Origin: Pseudomonas sp. | GTDB lineage: Bacteria; Pseudomonadota; Gammaproteobacteria; Pseudomonadales; Pseudomonadaceae | Reading direction: 5' to 3' | Assembly (NCBI RefSeq): GCF_030698175.1 | Contig: NZ_JAUYNT010000017.1 | Location: 1 to 64,000, forward strand | Length of the DNA: 64,000 nucleotides | In this document: positions 17,352 to 26,279 of the stretch, one piece after another | Layout of the letters: every line of letters starts with the position of its first letter | Position numbering within the stretch: the stretch's first letter is position 1 | Notes under the pieces: model-generated | Told to the model about the DNA's origin: nothing | Seen by the model: only the letters and a program-made list of their open reading frames with translations | The model's database searches: none | Translations under genes and position numbers: made by a program

Positions 17352-18953
17352 TTATTGCTCGATGCTGACGCCCGAGAAGACGTTACGGCCGAAGGGGCTG
17401 ACCTTGAAACCTTCGACTTTGGCGCTCAATGGTTGGTTGACCGTCGAGTGGGCGACAGGCGTGATCGGCACTTGCTGCTTGAGCAATTGCTGAGCCTGCT
17501 TGTAGAGCACCGTGCGCTGGTCACGGTCGGTGACGATCTTGGCCTGCTTGATCAGCTTGTCGTATTGCGGATCACACCACATGGAGTAGTTGTTGCCGCC
17601 AATCGCGTCGCAGCTGTACAGGGTGCCCAGCCAGTTGTCCGGGTCCCCGTTGTCACCGGTCCAGCCGATCAGGCTGATGTCGTGCTCGCCATTTTTGGTG
17701 CGCTTGATGTACTCGCCCCATTCGTAGCTGACGATCTTCACCTTCAGGCCAATTTTCGCCCAATCGGCCTGCAGCATTTCGGCCATCAGCTTGGCGTTCG
17801 GGTTGTACGGCCGTTGTACGGGCATGGCCCACAAGGTGATTTCGGTGCCTTCCTTGACGCCGGCAGCCTGGAGCAACGCCTTGGCTTTTTCCGGGTTGTA
17901 GGCGGCGTCTTTAATCGTGTCGTCGTAGGACCATTGGGTCGGCGGCATGGCATTCACTGCCAGTTGTCCGGCGCCCTGGTATACGGCGTTGAGGATGCCT
18001 TGCTTGTTCACCGCCATGTCCAGCGCCTGACGCACTTCGAGCTGGTCGAAGGGTTTATGCCGCACGTTGTAGGCGATGTAGCCGAGGTTGAAGCCGGGTT
18101 TCTCGATCAGTTGCAGCTTGGGGTTGTTTTTCAGCGCCTCGACATCGGCCGGGCGTGGATGCAGGGTGATCTGGCACTCATTGGCCTTGAGCTTCTGCAC
18201 CCGCACCGAGGCGTCGGTGTTGATGGCGAAAATCAGCTGATCAAGTTTGACTCGGCTCGGGTCCCAGTACTGTTGGTTGCCGGTGTAACGGATGTTGGAA
18301 TCTTTCTGGTAACTCTTGAGCACGAACGGCCCGGTGCCGACCGGCTTCTGGTTGATCTCGCTCGGTTTGCCGGACGCAAGCAACTGGTCGGCGTATTCGC
18401 CGGAGAGAATCGAGGCGAAGCTCATGGCGATGTTCTGAATGAACGCGGCGTCCACCGAGTTCAGGGTCATGACCACAGTCAACGGTCCGGTTTTTTCGAC
18501 CTTGGCGATGTTCTTGTGCAGGCTCATCCCGTTGAAGTACGGAAACTCGGTCGGGTAAGCCTTACGGAAGGGGTGCTCGGGGTTGAGCATGCGGTTGAAG
18601 GTGAACAACACGTCGTCGGCGTTGAAATCGCGGCTCGGCGTGAAGTCCTTGGTGGTGTGATATTTCACCCCTTCGCGCAGGTAGAAGGTGTACGTGAGGC
18701 CATCCTCGGAAATATCCCAACGGGTGGCCAGGCCGGGTACGACCGTGGTCGCGCCTTTTTCGAACTCGACCAGCCGGTTGTACAACGGCTCGGCGGCATC
18801 GTTGTCGGTTGCGGTGGTGTACTGCGCGGTGTCGAAGCCTGCGGGGCTGCCTTCGGAGCAAAACACCAGGCTGTTATTGGCGGCTTGGCTGATGGAGGTG
18901 GCGGCCAGCAGGCCGGTGCCCAGCAATGCGGATAAAACCAAGCTATGGCGCAT
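17352..18953 (-). CDS. Periplasmic dipeptide-binding protein, DppA family (second paralogue)
   Basis: An SBP family 5 protein, 533 residues, with signal peptide MRHSLVLSALLGTGLLAATSISQA and mature start NNSLVFCSEGSPAGFD. Further motifs are YTFYLREGVKYH, ADDVLFTFNRML, GWTGDNGDPDNWLGTLYSC. It is very similar along its whole length to the gene at 19256-20857, for example both share QVPITPVAHST-type and EITLWAMPVQRPYNPNAKLMAE segments; a tandem duplication is the obvious origin. I use the ATG at 18953 because the frame upstream to 19145 contains no signal peptide. In P. aeruginosa psdR and a peptidase gene lie near here, as I recall; neither is present in this cluster. Confidence 0.9.
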   Translation of the reverse strand: MRHSLVLSALLGTGLLAATSISQAANNSLVFCSEGSPAGFDTAQYTTATDNDAAEPLYNRLVEFEKGATTVVPGLATRWDISEDGLTYTFYLREGVKYHTTKDFTPSRDFNADDVLFTFNRMLNPEHPFRKAYPTEFPYFNGMSLHKNIAKVEKTGPLTVVMTLNSVDAAFIQNIAMSFASILSGEYADQLLASGKPSEINQKPVGTGPFVLKSYQKDSNIRYTGNQQYWDPSRVKLDQLIFAINTDASVRVQKLKANECQITLHPRPADVEALKNNPKLQLIEKPGFNLGYIAYNVRHKPFDQLEVRQALDMAVNKQGILNAVYQGAGQLAVNAMPPTQWSYDDTIKDAAYNPEKAKALLQAAGVKEGTEITLWAMPVQRPYNPNAKLMAEMLQADWAKIGLKVKIVSYEWGEYIKRTKNGEHDISLIGWTGDNGDPDNWLGTLYSCDAIGGNNYSMWCDPQYDKLIKQAKIVTDRDQRTVLYKQAQQLLKQQVPITPVAHSTVNQPLSAKVEGFKVSPFGRNVFSGVSIEQ

Positions 18954-19218
18954 GACGCTTCCTCTCTTTTTAGATGCTAAGCAGTAAGCCAGCGTCCCGT
19001 CCGGGAGCGTGAGGCGATCACTGATCGCGCACCATCGTGCGCAGCAAACCGGTAGCCCACGCATGAACGGCTCAGATCCCGACGGTATGAGCCGTGGGTT
19101 CGGCAGCAAATGTGTAGAGCCTGAAAGACTCGTAGGGAAAGGCAACGCGTCCTAAACCACTGTTATGCAACTCAGTGGACTTGTAAGTAGGCGCTTTCCT
19201 ACGTGTTTGGCAGGTAAA
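18954..19218. other. Intergenic leader of the second DppA gene
   Basis: About 300 bases separate the two upstream DppA paralogues. Besides the stem-loop at 19219-19249 I see a short GTAGG/CCTAC hairpin near 19184-19200 and a CACTG/CAGTG pair close by, which may be promoter or leader elements. No coding sequence is supported. Confidence 0.4.
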
Positions 19219-19249
19219 GCAATGGCGACGTCAAAAACGTCGCCATTGC
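19219..19249 (-). terminator. Strong stem-loop after the first DppA gene
   Basis: A perfect 13-bp stem (GCAATGGCGACGT and complement) with loop CAAAA begins seven bases beyond the stop codon of the 19256-20857 gene. It is the strongest of the cluster's intercistronic hairpins and has no T-run of note. Confidence 0.8.
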
Positions 19250-19255
19250 CAAGCC

Positions 19256-20857
19256 TTATTTGCTGACGCCGACGCCGTAGAAGGAGTTCAAGGCGAAGGG
19301 GCTGATCAGGAAGTCCTGCACGCTTTTGCGCATCGGCTGGAATACCGTCGAGTGGGCAATCGGGGTGATTGGCACCTGGTCTTTGAGGATGTGCTGGGCT
19401 TGTTTGTACAGCTCGACCCGCTTGGGCTGATCGGCAGTCGCCTTGGCGGCTTTGATCAGCTTGTCGTAGTCGGTGTTGCACCATTTGGAGAAGTTGTTGC
19501 CGTCTACCGCATCGCAACCGTAGAGGGTGCCGAGCCAGTTGTCCGGGTCACCGTTGTCGCCGCTCCAGCCGATCAGCATGGCGTCATGTTCGCCGGCCTT
19601 GGTGCGTTTCAAGTACTCGCCCCATTCGTAGGTGACGATCTTGACCTTGATGCCGATCTTGGCCCAGTCGCTTTGCAGTATCTCGGCCATTAGCTTGGCA
19701 TTGGGGTTGTAGGGGCGCTGCACGGGCATGGCCCAGAGGGTGATTTCGGTGCCTTCTTTAACCCCGGCGGCCTTGAGCAATTCTTTGGCTTTTTCTGGGT
19801 TGAAGGCTGGGTCTTTGATGGTCTCGTCATAGGACCATTGGGTCGGCGGCATGCCATTTGCGGCCAGCTGGCCGGCACCTTCGTAGATGGCGTTGACGAT
19901 GGCTTGTTTGTTGACGGCCATATCCAGCGCCTGACGCACTTCAAGCTTGTCGAAGGGCGGGTGTTTGACGTTGTAGGCGATGTAGCCGAGGTTGAAGCCG
20001 GCTTGTTCCGGCATGGCCAGATTGGGGTCTTTTTTCAGACTGGCCAAATCCGCCGGGCGCGGGAACAGGGTGATCTGGCATTCGCCGGCTTTGAGTTTTT
20101 GCATGCGTACCGAGGCGTCGGTGTTGATGGCGAAGATCAGGTTGTCGACCTTCACGTCTTCCGGTTGCCAATAGTCTTTGTTGCCGGTGAAGCGGATTTG
20201 CGCATCTTTTTGGTAGCGCTTGAACACGAAGGGGCCAGTGCCAATCGGCTTCTGATTGATCTCGGCGGCCTTGCCTTGTTTGAGTAGTTGGGCGGCGTAT
20301 TCGGCCGATTGAATCGAGGCAAAACTCATGGCCAGGTTTTGGATAAACGCGGCGTCGACTGAGGCCAAGGTGAACTTGACGGTAGCATCATCAAGTTTCT
20401 CCAGCTTGGTGATGTTGCTGTCCATGCTCATGTCGGTGAAGTAGGGGAACTCCGCCGGGTAGGCCAGGTTGAACGGGTGCTTCTTGTCGAGCATGCGCTG
20501 GAAGGTGAAGAGCACATCGTCGGCGTTAAATGTGCGGCTGGGCTTGAAGTACTCGGTGCTGTGGAACTTCACCCCAGGGCGCAGATGGAAGGTGTAGGTC
20601 AGCCCATCCGGTGACACATCCCAACGGGTGGCCAGCCCCGGAATAACCTTGGTGCCACCGCGCTCGAACTGGCTCAGGCGATTGAACATGGTTTCTGCCG
20701 AGGCGTCGAAATCAGTACCCGTGGTGTACTGACCCGGATCAAACCCGGCGGGACTGCCTTCGGAGCAGAACACCAAATTGCTGGTGGCATGGGCGAAGGG
20801 GGCGCTGGCGATTAGTCCAGCGGCAAGCAAAAACGGAATGGCGACATTCTTGCGCAT
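19256..20857 (-). CDS. Periplasmic dipeptide-binding protein, DppA family (first paralogue)
   Basis: An SBP family 5 binding protein, 533 residues, delivering peptides to DppBCDF. The signal peptide MRKNVAIPFLLAAGLIASAPFAHA is followed by SNLVFCSEGSPAGFD. Family segments YTFHLRPGVKFH, NADDVLFTFQRML and GDNGDPDNWLGTLYGCD are clear. It is the upstream gene of the leftward cluster and a close tandem paralogue of 17352-18953. By position it resembles dppA1/dppA2 (PA4496/PA4497). Which P. aeruginosa number it corresponds to cannot be settled by eye, so no symbol is given. Confidence 0.9.
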   Translation of the reverse strand: MRKNVAIPFLLAAGLIASAPFAHATSNLVFCSEGSPAGFDPGQYTTGTDFDASAETMFNRLSQFERGGTKVIPGLATRWDVSPDGLTYTFHLRPGVKFHSTEYFKPSRTFNADDVLFTFQRMLDKKHPFNLAYPAEFPYFTDMSMDSNITKLEKLDDATVKFTLASVDAAFIQNLAMSFASIQSAEYAAQLLKQGKAAEINQKPIGTGPFVFKRYQKDAQIRFTGNKDYWQPEDVKVDNLIFAINTDASVRMQKLKAGECQITLFPRPADLASLKKDPNLAMPEQAGFNLGYIAYNVKHPPFDKLEVRQALDMAVNKQAIVNAIYEGAGQLAANGMPPTQWSYDETIKDPAFNPEKAKELLKAAGVKEGTEITLWAMPVQRPYNPNAKLMAEILQSDWAKIGIKVKIVTYEWGEYLKRTKAGEHDAMLIGWSGDNGDPDNWLGTLYGCDAVDGNNFSKWCNTDYDKLIKAAKATADQPKRVELYKQAQHILKDQVPITPIAHSTVFQPMRKSVQDFLISPFALNSFYGVGVSK

Positions 20858-21114
20858 GGTGGCCTCAGGGTTGTTGGATTGCTGTTATTGGTTTCAACAT
20901 TTGAGGGGCGGCTATCACCGCCGGCCCGTCCGACGTTATGCAGCTGACATGCCCGCTGCAAGTCGGTTGACCCGATTAGTGTAGAAACTGGGGTGAGTTC
21001 GTCAGTGGATGTCGCAATTTCGTAACTCTCAACGCCAAGCGGGGGGCGTTGAGAGTCATTTCCTGCCGAGTTGGTCAGTAGTTTTGCGCGACTTCGGTGC
21101 GTTTAATCCATAAC
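20858..21114. other. Promoter region of the dpp cluster
   Basis: This 257-base gap must hold the promoter for the leftward dpp genes as well as the 3' hairpin of the SIMPL gene (21025-21056). I found no confident -35/-10 or sigma-54 boxes. Confidence 0.35.
21025..21056 (-). terminator. Stem-loop downstream of the SIMPL-domain gene
   Basis: A perfect 12-bp stem ACTCTCAACGCC/GGCGTTGAGAGT with an 8-base loop lies 58 bases past the gene's stop. It lacks a long T-run, so it is a probable rather than certain terminator. Confidence 0.6.
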
Positions 21115-21822
21115 TCAGGGCATCTGTACTTCAATCACGCCGTCGGCATTGACGCTGACCTGGCTGCTACCGGCTTCGATCTCCGGGGTAGGTGCGGATT
21201 TGGCCATCGACATGCTCTCCATCTGCATGCGCATCGGCTGTGGCGGTTGGAAGCCGCCGCCATTCAGACTCAGGCTGACCAGCTTGTAACTCTTGCCGCC
21301 CAGCGCCGTGGTGGCCAGTTGCGCCCGCGCCTTGAAGGCGTTGATGGCGTCTTGCAGCAAGGCGTCTTCGGTTTTCTTCTGGGTTGGGTTGGCCACGCTA
21401 AAGCTCATGCCGCCCATTTTCAGTTGCTGCAACAGCTCGCCAGTGAGCTTGGACAGGGTGGCGAAATCGGCGCTTTCCAGGCGCAGTTCGGCGCGTTCGC
21501 GCCAGGCGCTGATGCGCTGATCGTCGTCATAGACTGGATAACTGTTGCGGCTGCCCAGGCTGATGGTCACCCCGCTGCTTTTGCGCGCCTGCTGCAGCGC
21601 GGCATTGATGCCGGTGGTGATGTCGGCGGCGAGCTTGGCCGGGTCTTTGTGTTGCGCCTCGCTGTAGAGGGTGACCTGCATCAGGTCGTGGGCCACTTCC
21701 TGGCTGACCTCGGCGCGCAGGGCAATCTGGTTGTAACGCGCCTCCTCGGCACTCACGGCAGCGCTGCCGAGGGCGACAAAACCAAGACTAACAACGGCGG
21801 CAAGACGGGTGATAGACAACAT
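21115..21822 (-). CDS. SIMPL-domain (DUF541) periplasmic protein
   Basis: A secreted 235-residue protein with signal peptide MLSITRLAAVVSLGFVALGSAAVSA, then EEARYNQIALRAEVSQEVAHDLMQVTLYSE, which is the SIMPL/DUF541 start. It continues through VTISLGSRNSYPVYDDDQRISAWRERAELRLES to the family's C-terminal sheet. Family members are periplasmic or outer-membrane proteins linked to oxidative stress in some bacteria; the biochemical role is unknown. It lies beside the dpp cluster in P. aeruginosa too (PA4495). It is transcribed leftward on its own. Confidence 0.85.
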   Translation of the reverse strand: MLSITRLAAVVSLGFVALGSAAVSAEEARYNQIALRAEVSQEVAHDLMQVTLYSEAQHKDPAKLAADITTGINAALQQARKSSGVTISLGSRNSYPVYDDDQRISAWRERAELRLESADFATLSKLTGELLQQLKMGGMSFSVANPTQKKTEDALLQDAINAFKARAQLATTALGGKSYKLVSLSLNGGGFQPPQPMRMQMESMSMAKSAPTPEIEAGSSQVSVNADGVIEVQMP

Positions 21823-22097
21823 GCGAACTCCTTATGCAGTGGCGATAGGTGCCAGCGAACTGGCGCAGAAGCAAGATTACCCTGCTCGGACCGGCAGGCA
21901 ATAGCTGGGTTCCGTTAGTGCTTAAGTGCGCAGAATAACCAGCCGGCTGAGGTCTTGTAACTTCTGAGGGATTCTGGATTATCCTTGTGCGCCGCTGAAG
22001 GCCGGCTTAGATAAGCGTTGCAGTGGATAAATATTGAAGACTGATGTTATCGATGTGCGACTAGCTCTGCGCTGGTTGCCTTTAGGTGTATTGCCGC

Positions 22098-23118
22098 ATG
22101 AGCACTGATGAGCCGGTTTCACTGAGCAACACTCCAAGCGGTTATGCCGATTGGTTGGCGGCGCTTAAATTGCGTATTCACGGTGCCCAGCAACGTGCCG
22201 TGCTGGCGGTGAATCGTGAGTTGGTGCTGCTGTATTGGCAGATGGGGCGCGACATTCTGCAGCGCCAAGGTGATTGAGCGGCTAGCGCATGATCTGCGTG
22301 TCGAGCTCCCGCAGATGAAGGGTTTTTCGCGGGCCAATCTGCTGTATATGCGCGCCTTTGCTGAGGCGTGGCCGCAAGAAGAAGTAATTGTCCAACAGGC
22401 TGTTGGACAATTACCCTGGGGTCATAATCTGCTGCTACTGGCCAAGCTGAAAGACCCTGTCATGCGTATGAATTACGCACAGCGGGCGATTGAGCATGGC
22501 TGGTCACGCAACGTGCTGGGCATGCATATCGAAACCCGCCGACTGGAGCGCGAAGGTCAGGCTGTTACCAACTTTGCCGAACGACTGCCTGCCGCCGGCT
22601 CGGATCTTGCGCAGCAGAGCTTGAAGGACCCCTATGTATTCGATTTTTTAAGCATTGGCAAAGATGCCGATGAGCGCGAAATCGAAACGGCACTGGTGCA
22701 GCATATTTCCAGCTTTCTACTGGAACTCGGCGCGGGCTTTGCCTATGTGGGGCGACAGGTGCATGTGGAGGTGGGAGGCGATGATTTTTATATCGATCTG
22801 CTGTTTTACCATCTGAAACTACGCTGCTATATCGTCATCGAGCTAAAGGCCGGGGCGTTCAAGCCCGAGCATACTGGCCAGCTGGGTTTCTATATGACCG
22901 CCGTGGATCGGCAGCTTAAATCCGAGCACGACGCACCGACCATTGGCTTACTGCTGTGCAAGAGTAAAAACAAAGTAGTGGCCGAATACGCTCTGCATGA
23001 CAGCAACAAGGCTATGGGGGTTGCTGAGTACCAACTGATCGAAAGCCTGCCGGCAGAAATGCAAACCAGTCTGCCGAGCATTGAGCAAATCGAGCGCGAA
23101 CTGGCTGATTGGCTTTAA
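22098..23118 (+). pseudogene. DUF1016/YhcG-type PDDEXK nuclease gene, frameshifted
   Basis: Two frames together encode one DUF1016 protein. The first part (from the ATG at 22098: SGYADWLAALKLRIHGAQQR, then AVLAVNRELVLLYWQMGRDI) is the N-terminal helical domain and stops at 22277. The second continues in another frame from about 22270: VIERLAHDLRVELPQMKGF, then the C-terminal PDDEXK nuclease domain with FYIDLLFYHLKLRCYIVIELK (D, E, K of the active site) to 23118. Family members normally read QGWGAKVIERL at the joint. Here the QxxGWGAK piece is missing and CGCCAAG (22263-22269) sits exactly where two copies would have flanked it, which fits a slippage deletion. The domain is found in restriction and toxin-like contexts. 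Without correction the full protein cannot be made; a sequencing error is possible but less likely given the missing residues. Confidence 0.82.
22384..22414. repeat. Perfect 14-bp hairpin inside the DUF1016 gene
   Basis: GTAATTGTCCAACA at 22384-22397 is followed by GGC and its exact complement at 22401-22414. It lies in the reading frame (VIVQQAVGQLPW) and has no T-run after it. Confidence 0.8.
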
Positions 23119-23231
23119 TCTGCTCGTGTAGACGGTCTACTTGCCTGCGGCCGGTTGCCGCAGTGGGCGAGCGGCGCCTGCGGCATGGTTATACTCCCCA
23201 GGTTCTGCGCTTGCGCACCCTTGGAGAGCCC

Positions 23232-24509
23232 ATGTACGGCCCCACTCAGTTACTCTCAGCCAGCCGGCAAAACCTCTGGCGCTTGACCCTGATTCGCGTG
23301 CTGGTGTTGGCCGCGCAGGCCGGCTCCGTGGGCTTTGCCTATCTGTCGGATATGCTGCCGCTGCCCTGGCTGGCGCTGAGCATCACCCTCGGTGTTTCGG
23401 CATTATTTTGTGCCTTTACCGCTTTGCGGGCGCAGGGCCCGTGGCCGGTCACCGAGCAGGAATATGCGCTGCAACTGGCCGGCGACCTGATCATCCACAG
23501 CGTGCTGCTGTACTACGCCGGCGGCTCGACCAACCCCTTCGTGTCCTATTACCTGGTGCCGCTGACGATTGCCGCGGCAACCTTGCCCTGGATGTATTCC
23601 ATGGCCTTGAGTGGCTTGGCTCTGAGTGGCTACACCGGCTTGTTGATCTGGTATCACCCGCTGGCGCTGCATGGGGTCGAGCATGAGGCGATGCTGATCA
23701 GCCTGCACCTGTTTGGCATGTGGCTGAACTTTGCCTTGTCGGCGGCCTTTATCACCTTCTTCGTGGTGAAGATGGCCGGTGCCTTGCGCCGCCAAGACCA
23801 GTTGCAAGCCGAGCGCCGTGAAGAGGGCATGCGTGACCAGCAGTTACTGGCGGTCGCGGCCCAAGCTGCCGGCGCCGCCCACGAGCTGGGTACCCCGCTG
23901 GCGACCATGAGCGTGCTGATTAAAGAGCTGCGCCAGGAGCACCCCGACCCGCTGCTGCAAGAGGATCTGGCGGTGCTGCAAGAGCAGGTCAAACTCTGCA
24001 AAGAGAGCCTGCAGCAACTGGTGCGCGCCGCCGAGGCGGATCGGCGCCACGCGGTGCAGGAGCAAACGGCCAGCCAGTGGCTGGAGTCGGTGCTGCGCCG
24101 TTGGCACCTGATGCGCCCGGAGGCCAGTTATCGCTTTCAAAGCCTCGGGGTGGGCGCCGCGCCACGGATGATGCCGCCGACCGATTTGACCCAGTCGCTG
24201 CTCAACCTGCTGAATAACGCCGCCGATGCCTGCCCGGATAAACTCGATATCCTGCTGGACTGGGACGCCCAGTGGATCACCCTGAGCATCCGCGACCACG
24301 GCGCCGGCGTGCCGCTGGCGATTGCCGAGCAACTGGGCCGGCCGTTTTTCACCACCAAGGGCAAGGGCTTCGGTTTAGGCTTGTTTTTAAGTCAGGCCAG
24401 CGTCACCCGCGCCGGTGGCTCGGTAAAACTGTATAACCATGAAGAGGGCGGCACGCTCACCGAACTGCGGCTGCCGCGCGCCATTGGCGCCGGTCTTGGG
24501 CCTTTTTGA
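23232..24509 (+). CDS. roxS: Redox-responsive sensor histidine kinase RoxS (RegB/PrrB family)
   Basis: A membrane kinase, 425 residues, sensing respiratory redox state (quinone pool) and controlling oxidase genes through RoxR. Six hydrophobic segments fill residues 20-185, including the conserved quinone-site loop GGSTNPFVSYYLVPL (about 98-111). The phosphorylated histidine is H217 in AAGAAHELGTPLATM, the invariant RegB box. The ATP-binding domain has NLLNNAADAC, RDHGAGVP and GKGFGLGLFLS. The start is the ATG at 23232 after TTGGAGAG; the frame upstream to 23109 is unrelated. roxR follows by 53 bases. Confidence 0.93.
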   Translation: MYGPTQLLSASRQNLWRLTLIRVLVLAAQAGSVGFAYLSDMLPLPWLALSITLGVSALFCAFTALRAQGPWPVTEQEYALQLAGDLIIHSVLLYYAGGSTNPFVSYYLVPLTIAAATLPWMYSMALSGLALSGYTGLLIWYHPLALHGVEHEAMLISLHLFGMWLNFALSAAFITFFVVKMAGALRRQDQLQAERREEGMRDQQLLAVAAQAAGAAHELGTPLATMSVLIKELRQEHPDPLLQEDLAVLQEQVKLCKESLQQLVRAAEADRRHAVQEQTASQWLESVLRRWHLMRPEASYRFQSLGVGAAPRMMPPTDLTQSLLNLLNNAADACPDKLDILLDWDAQWITLSIRDHGAGVPLAIAEQLGRPFFTTKGKGFGLGLFLSQASVTRAGGSVKLYNHEEGGTLTELRLPRAIGAGLGPF

Positions 24510-24562
24510 TGGCGCCGTAGCTGTTAATGGCTACATAGCCTTTTTGATCCACGAGGAATGCA

Positions 24563-25141
24563 ATGAGCGACGAAGCCCCAATCGATGGCGAAGCCTCAGA
24601 TGTAGGTGAAGAACTCCCGCACCTGCTGCTGGTCGACGATGACGAGACCTTTACCCGGGTGATGGCGCGCGCCATGACCCGCCGTGGTTTTCGCGTCAGC
24701 ACCGCCAACTCGGCCGAAGCCGGGCTGGCGCTGGCCACGGCCGATCTGCCGGACTACGCGGTACTCGACCTGAAAATGGACGGTGACTCCGGCCTGGTGC
24801 TGCTGCCCAAGTTGCATGAGCTCGACCCCGAGATGCGCGTGCTGATTCTCACCGGCTATTCGAGCATTGCCACGGCGGTGGAGGCGATCAAGCGCGGCGC
24901 CTGCAACTACCTGTGCAAACCCGCCGATGCCGATGATGTGCTGGCGGCGCTGCTGTCTGAGCATGTCGATCTGGACAGCCTGGTGCCGGAAAACCCGATG
25001 TCGGTGGACCGCCTGCAGTGGGAGCATATCCAGCGGATTCTCGCCGAACACGCCGGCAATATCTCCGCCACCGCCCGCGCCCTGGGCATGCACCGCCGCA
25101 CCCTGCAGCGCAAATTGCAGAAGCGCCCGGTACGGCGCTGA
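24563..25141 (+). CDS. roxR: Response regulator RoxR (RegA/PrrA family)
   Basis: A two-domain regulator, 192 residues, phosphorylated by RoxS. The receiver domain shows the acidic pocket LLVDDDETF (D25-D27), phospho-acceptor D69 in YAVLDLKMDGDSGL, T97 in LILTGYSS and K119 in LCKPAD. The C-terminal Fis-type helix-turn-helix is ILAEHAGNISATARALGMHRRTLQRKLQKR, essentially the invariant RegA recognition domain. The terminator at 25157 ends the roxSR operon. Confidence 0.95.
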   Translation: MSDEAPIDGEASDVGEELPHLLLVDDDETFTRVMARAMTRRGFRVSTANSAEAGLALATADLPDYAVLDLKMDGDSGLVLLPKLHELDPEMRVLILTGYSSIATAVEAIKRGACNYLCKPADADDVLAALLSEHVDLDSLVPENPMSVDRLQWEHIQRILAEHAGNISATARALGMHRRTLQRKLQKRPVRR

Positions 25142-25156
25142 TGGCGCAAGGCGCCA

Positions 25157-25177
25157 ACCGGGCCGTGCCCGGTTTTT
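25157..25177 (+). terminator. Rho-independent terminator of roxSR
   Basis: A 7-bp stem ACCGGGC/GCCCGGT with loop CGT is followed by TTTT, 16 bases after the roxR stop. The remaining gap to 25444 contains no supported gene. Confidence 0.85.
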
Positions 25178-25444
25178 GCACCGTTTGGGCCGCCAACACT
25201 GCCCACACCTACGCGGCGCGCCATCCCCTGGCAGCTGCCGCAGGCAGGCGACAAAGGCTGCTATTCTGAAACTCGAACGCGATTCAACCCCTGGCAGGCG
25301 GGCGTAGTTTGCTGTGGTTTATGGGCTACTTACGCCAATAGAATTTCACGCTGCGGTTAAGGCTCGGCATCGCTGTCGCCGATCTGTCGATGTCGATTAG
25401 CCTGATTCTTGGCTCTGGCGTATTGGCACCCTTAAGGTGGGCCT

Positions 25445-26242
25445 ATGTTTTTGGGTGAGAAAATATTCAAGGCCGCCGCGCTCTTGGGTATTGGTTTTAT
25501 GGCCAGCTTGGCCCAGGCCGAAGACTGCCAGCAGCCGTTAAAACTCGGCTGGGAACCGGCGGCGCCTTACCTGTACCTTGATAGCCAGCAACAGATGCAC
25601 GGCCTGGATTATGAAATAGTCGCGGCGGCGCTCAACGAAGCGGGCTGTTCGATCGACTATCTGCCCTATGAAGCGCCCTGGAAGCGCCAGCTGTTATGGA
25701 TCAAGCAAGGGCTGCTGGATTTGATTGTGGGGGCTTCAAAAACCGCGGAACGCGAGCAATACGCCTGGTTTTCCCTGCCGTACCGACATGAGTCGGTGGC
25801 CCTTTTTGTGCGCCGCGGCGATGCGTCCAAGTACCCCCTGAACGCCTTGGCGGATATTGTGCAGCCGCCCTTTGGCAAGTTGGGGATTTATCGTGGCTCT
25901 TATTACGGCGAGGACTTCGTCAAGTGGATGACAGTCCCGGCCTTTAGCGCTAAGACCTTTGAGGTGGGGGCGGATAAACAAGGCTTGGAAATGTTGCTCA
26001 AAGGCCGAATCGATGGACTGATATTGGATTCTGTTTCCGGGGTTGAGTTCTTGCGCCAGGAGGGCGTGTGGGGGACGCAGGTGGAGCGTCATCCGCTGCC
26101 GATGATTCAAACTGGAAATATCCACGTGATGTTTAGTAAACAAACCACTTCAGCTCAGCTGGTTGAGCGTTTCAATCAGGGTTTATTGCAGTTGCAGCGC
26201 AGCGGCGCTTACGCCGCGATTATCCGCAAGTATGCGCAGTGA
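25445..26242 (+). CDS. Periplasmic solute-binding protein, family 3 (amino-acid type)
   Basis: A 265-residue secreted protein with a signal peptide ending LAQA (about 25) and an SBP_bac_3 fold. Visible segments are LKLGWEPAAPYLYLD, GLDYEIVAAALNEAGC, WKRQLLWIKQGLLDLIVGASKTAERE, YAWFSLPYRHESVALFVRRGD and the C-terminal helix GLLQLQRSGAYAAIIRKY. No permease or ATPase genes lie nearby, so it is an orphan; such proteins in Pseudomonas often feed a distant transporter or a sensor. The ligand cannot be predicted. It ends against a palindrome and pbpC, which runs the other way. Confidence 0.8.
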   Translation: MFLGEKIFKAAALLGIGFMASLAQAEDCQQPLKLGWEPAAPYLYLDSQQQMHGLDYEIVAAALNEAGCSIDYLPYEAPWKRQLLWIKQGLLDLIVGASKTAEREQYAWFSLPYRHESVALFVRRGDASKYPLNALADIVQPPFGKLGIYRGSYYGEDFVKWMTVPAFSAKTFEVGADKQGLEMLLKGRIDGLILDSVSGVEFLRQEGVWGTQVERHPLPMIQTGNIHVMFSKQTTSAQLVERFNQGLLQLQRSGAYAAIIRKYAQ

Positions 26243-26279
26243 CCCGCGCCAGTGCGGGACATGCCGCGTCGCTCAGTTT

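Noticed and set aside
17283..18935. 550-residue plus-strand frame opposite a DppA gene
   Set aside because: Antisense shadow of a GC-rich gene; the minus strand encodes a clear SBP_5 protein with a signal peptide.
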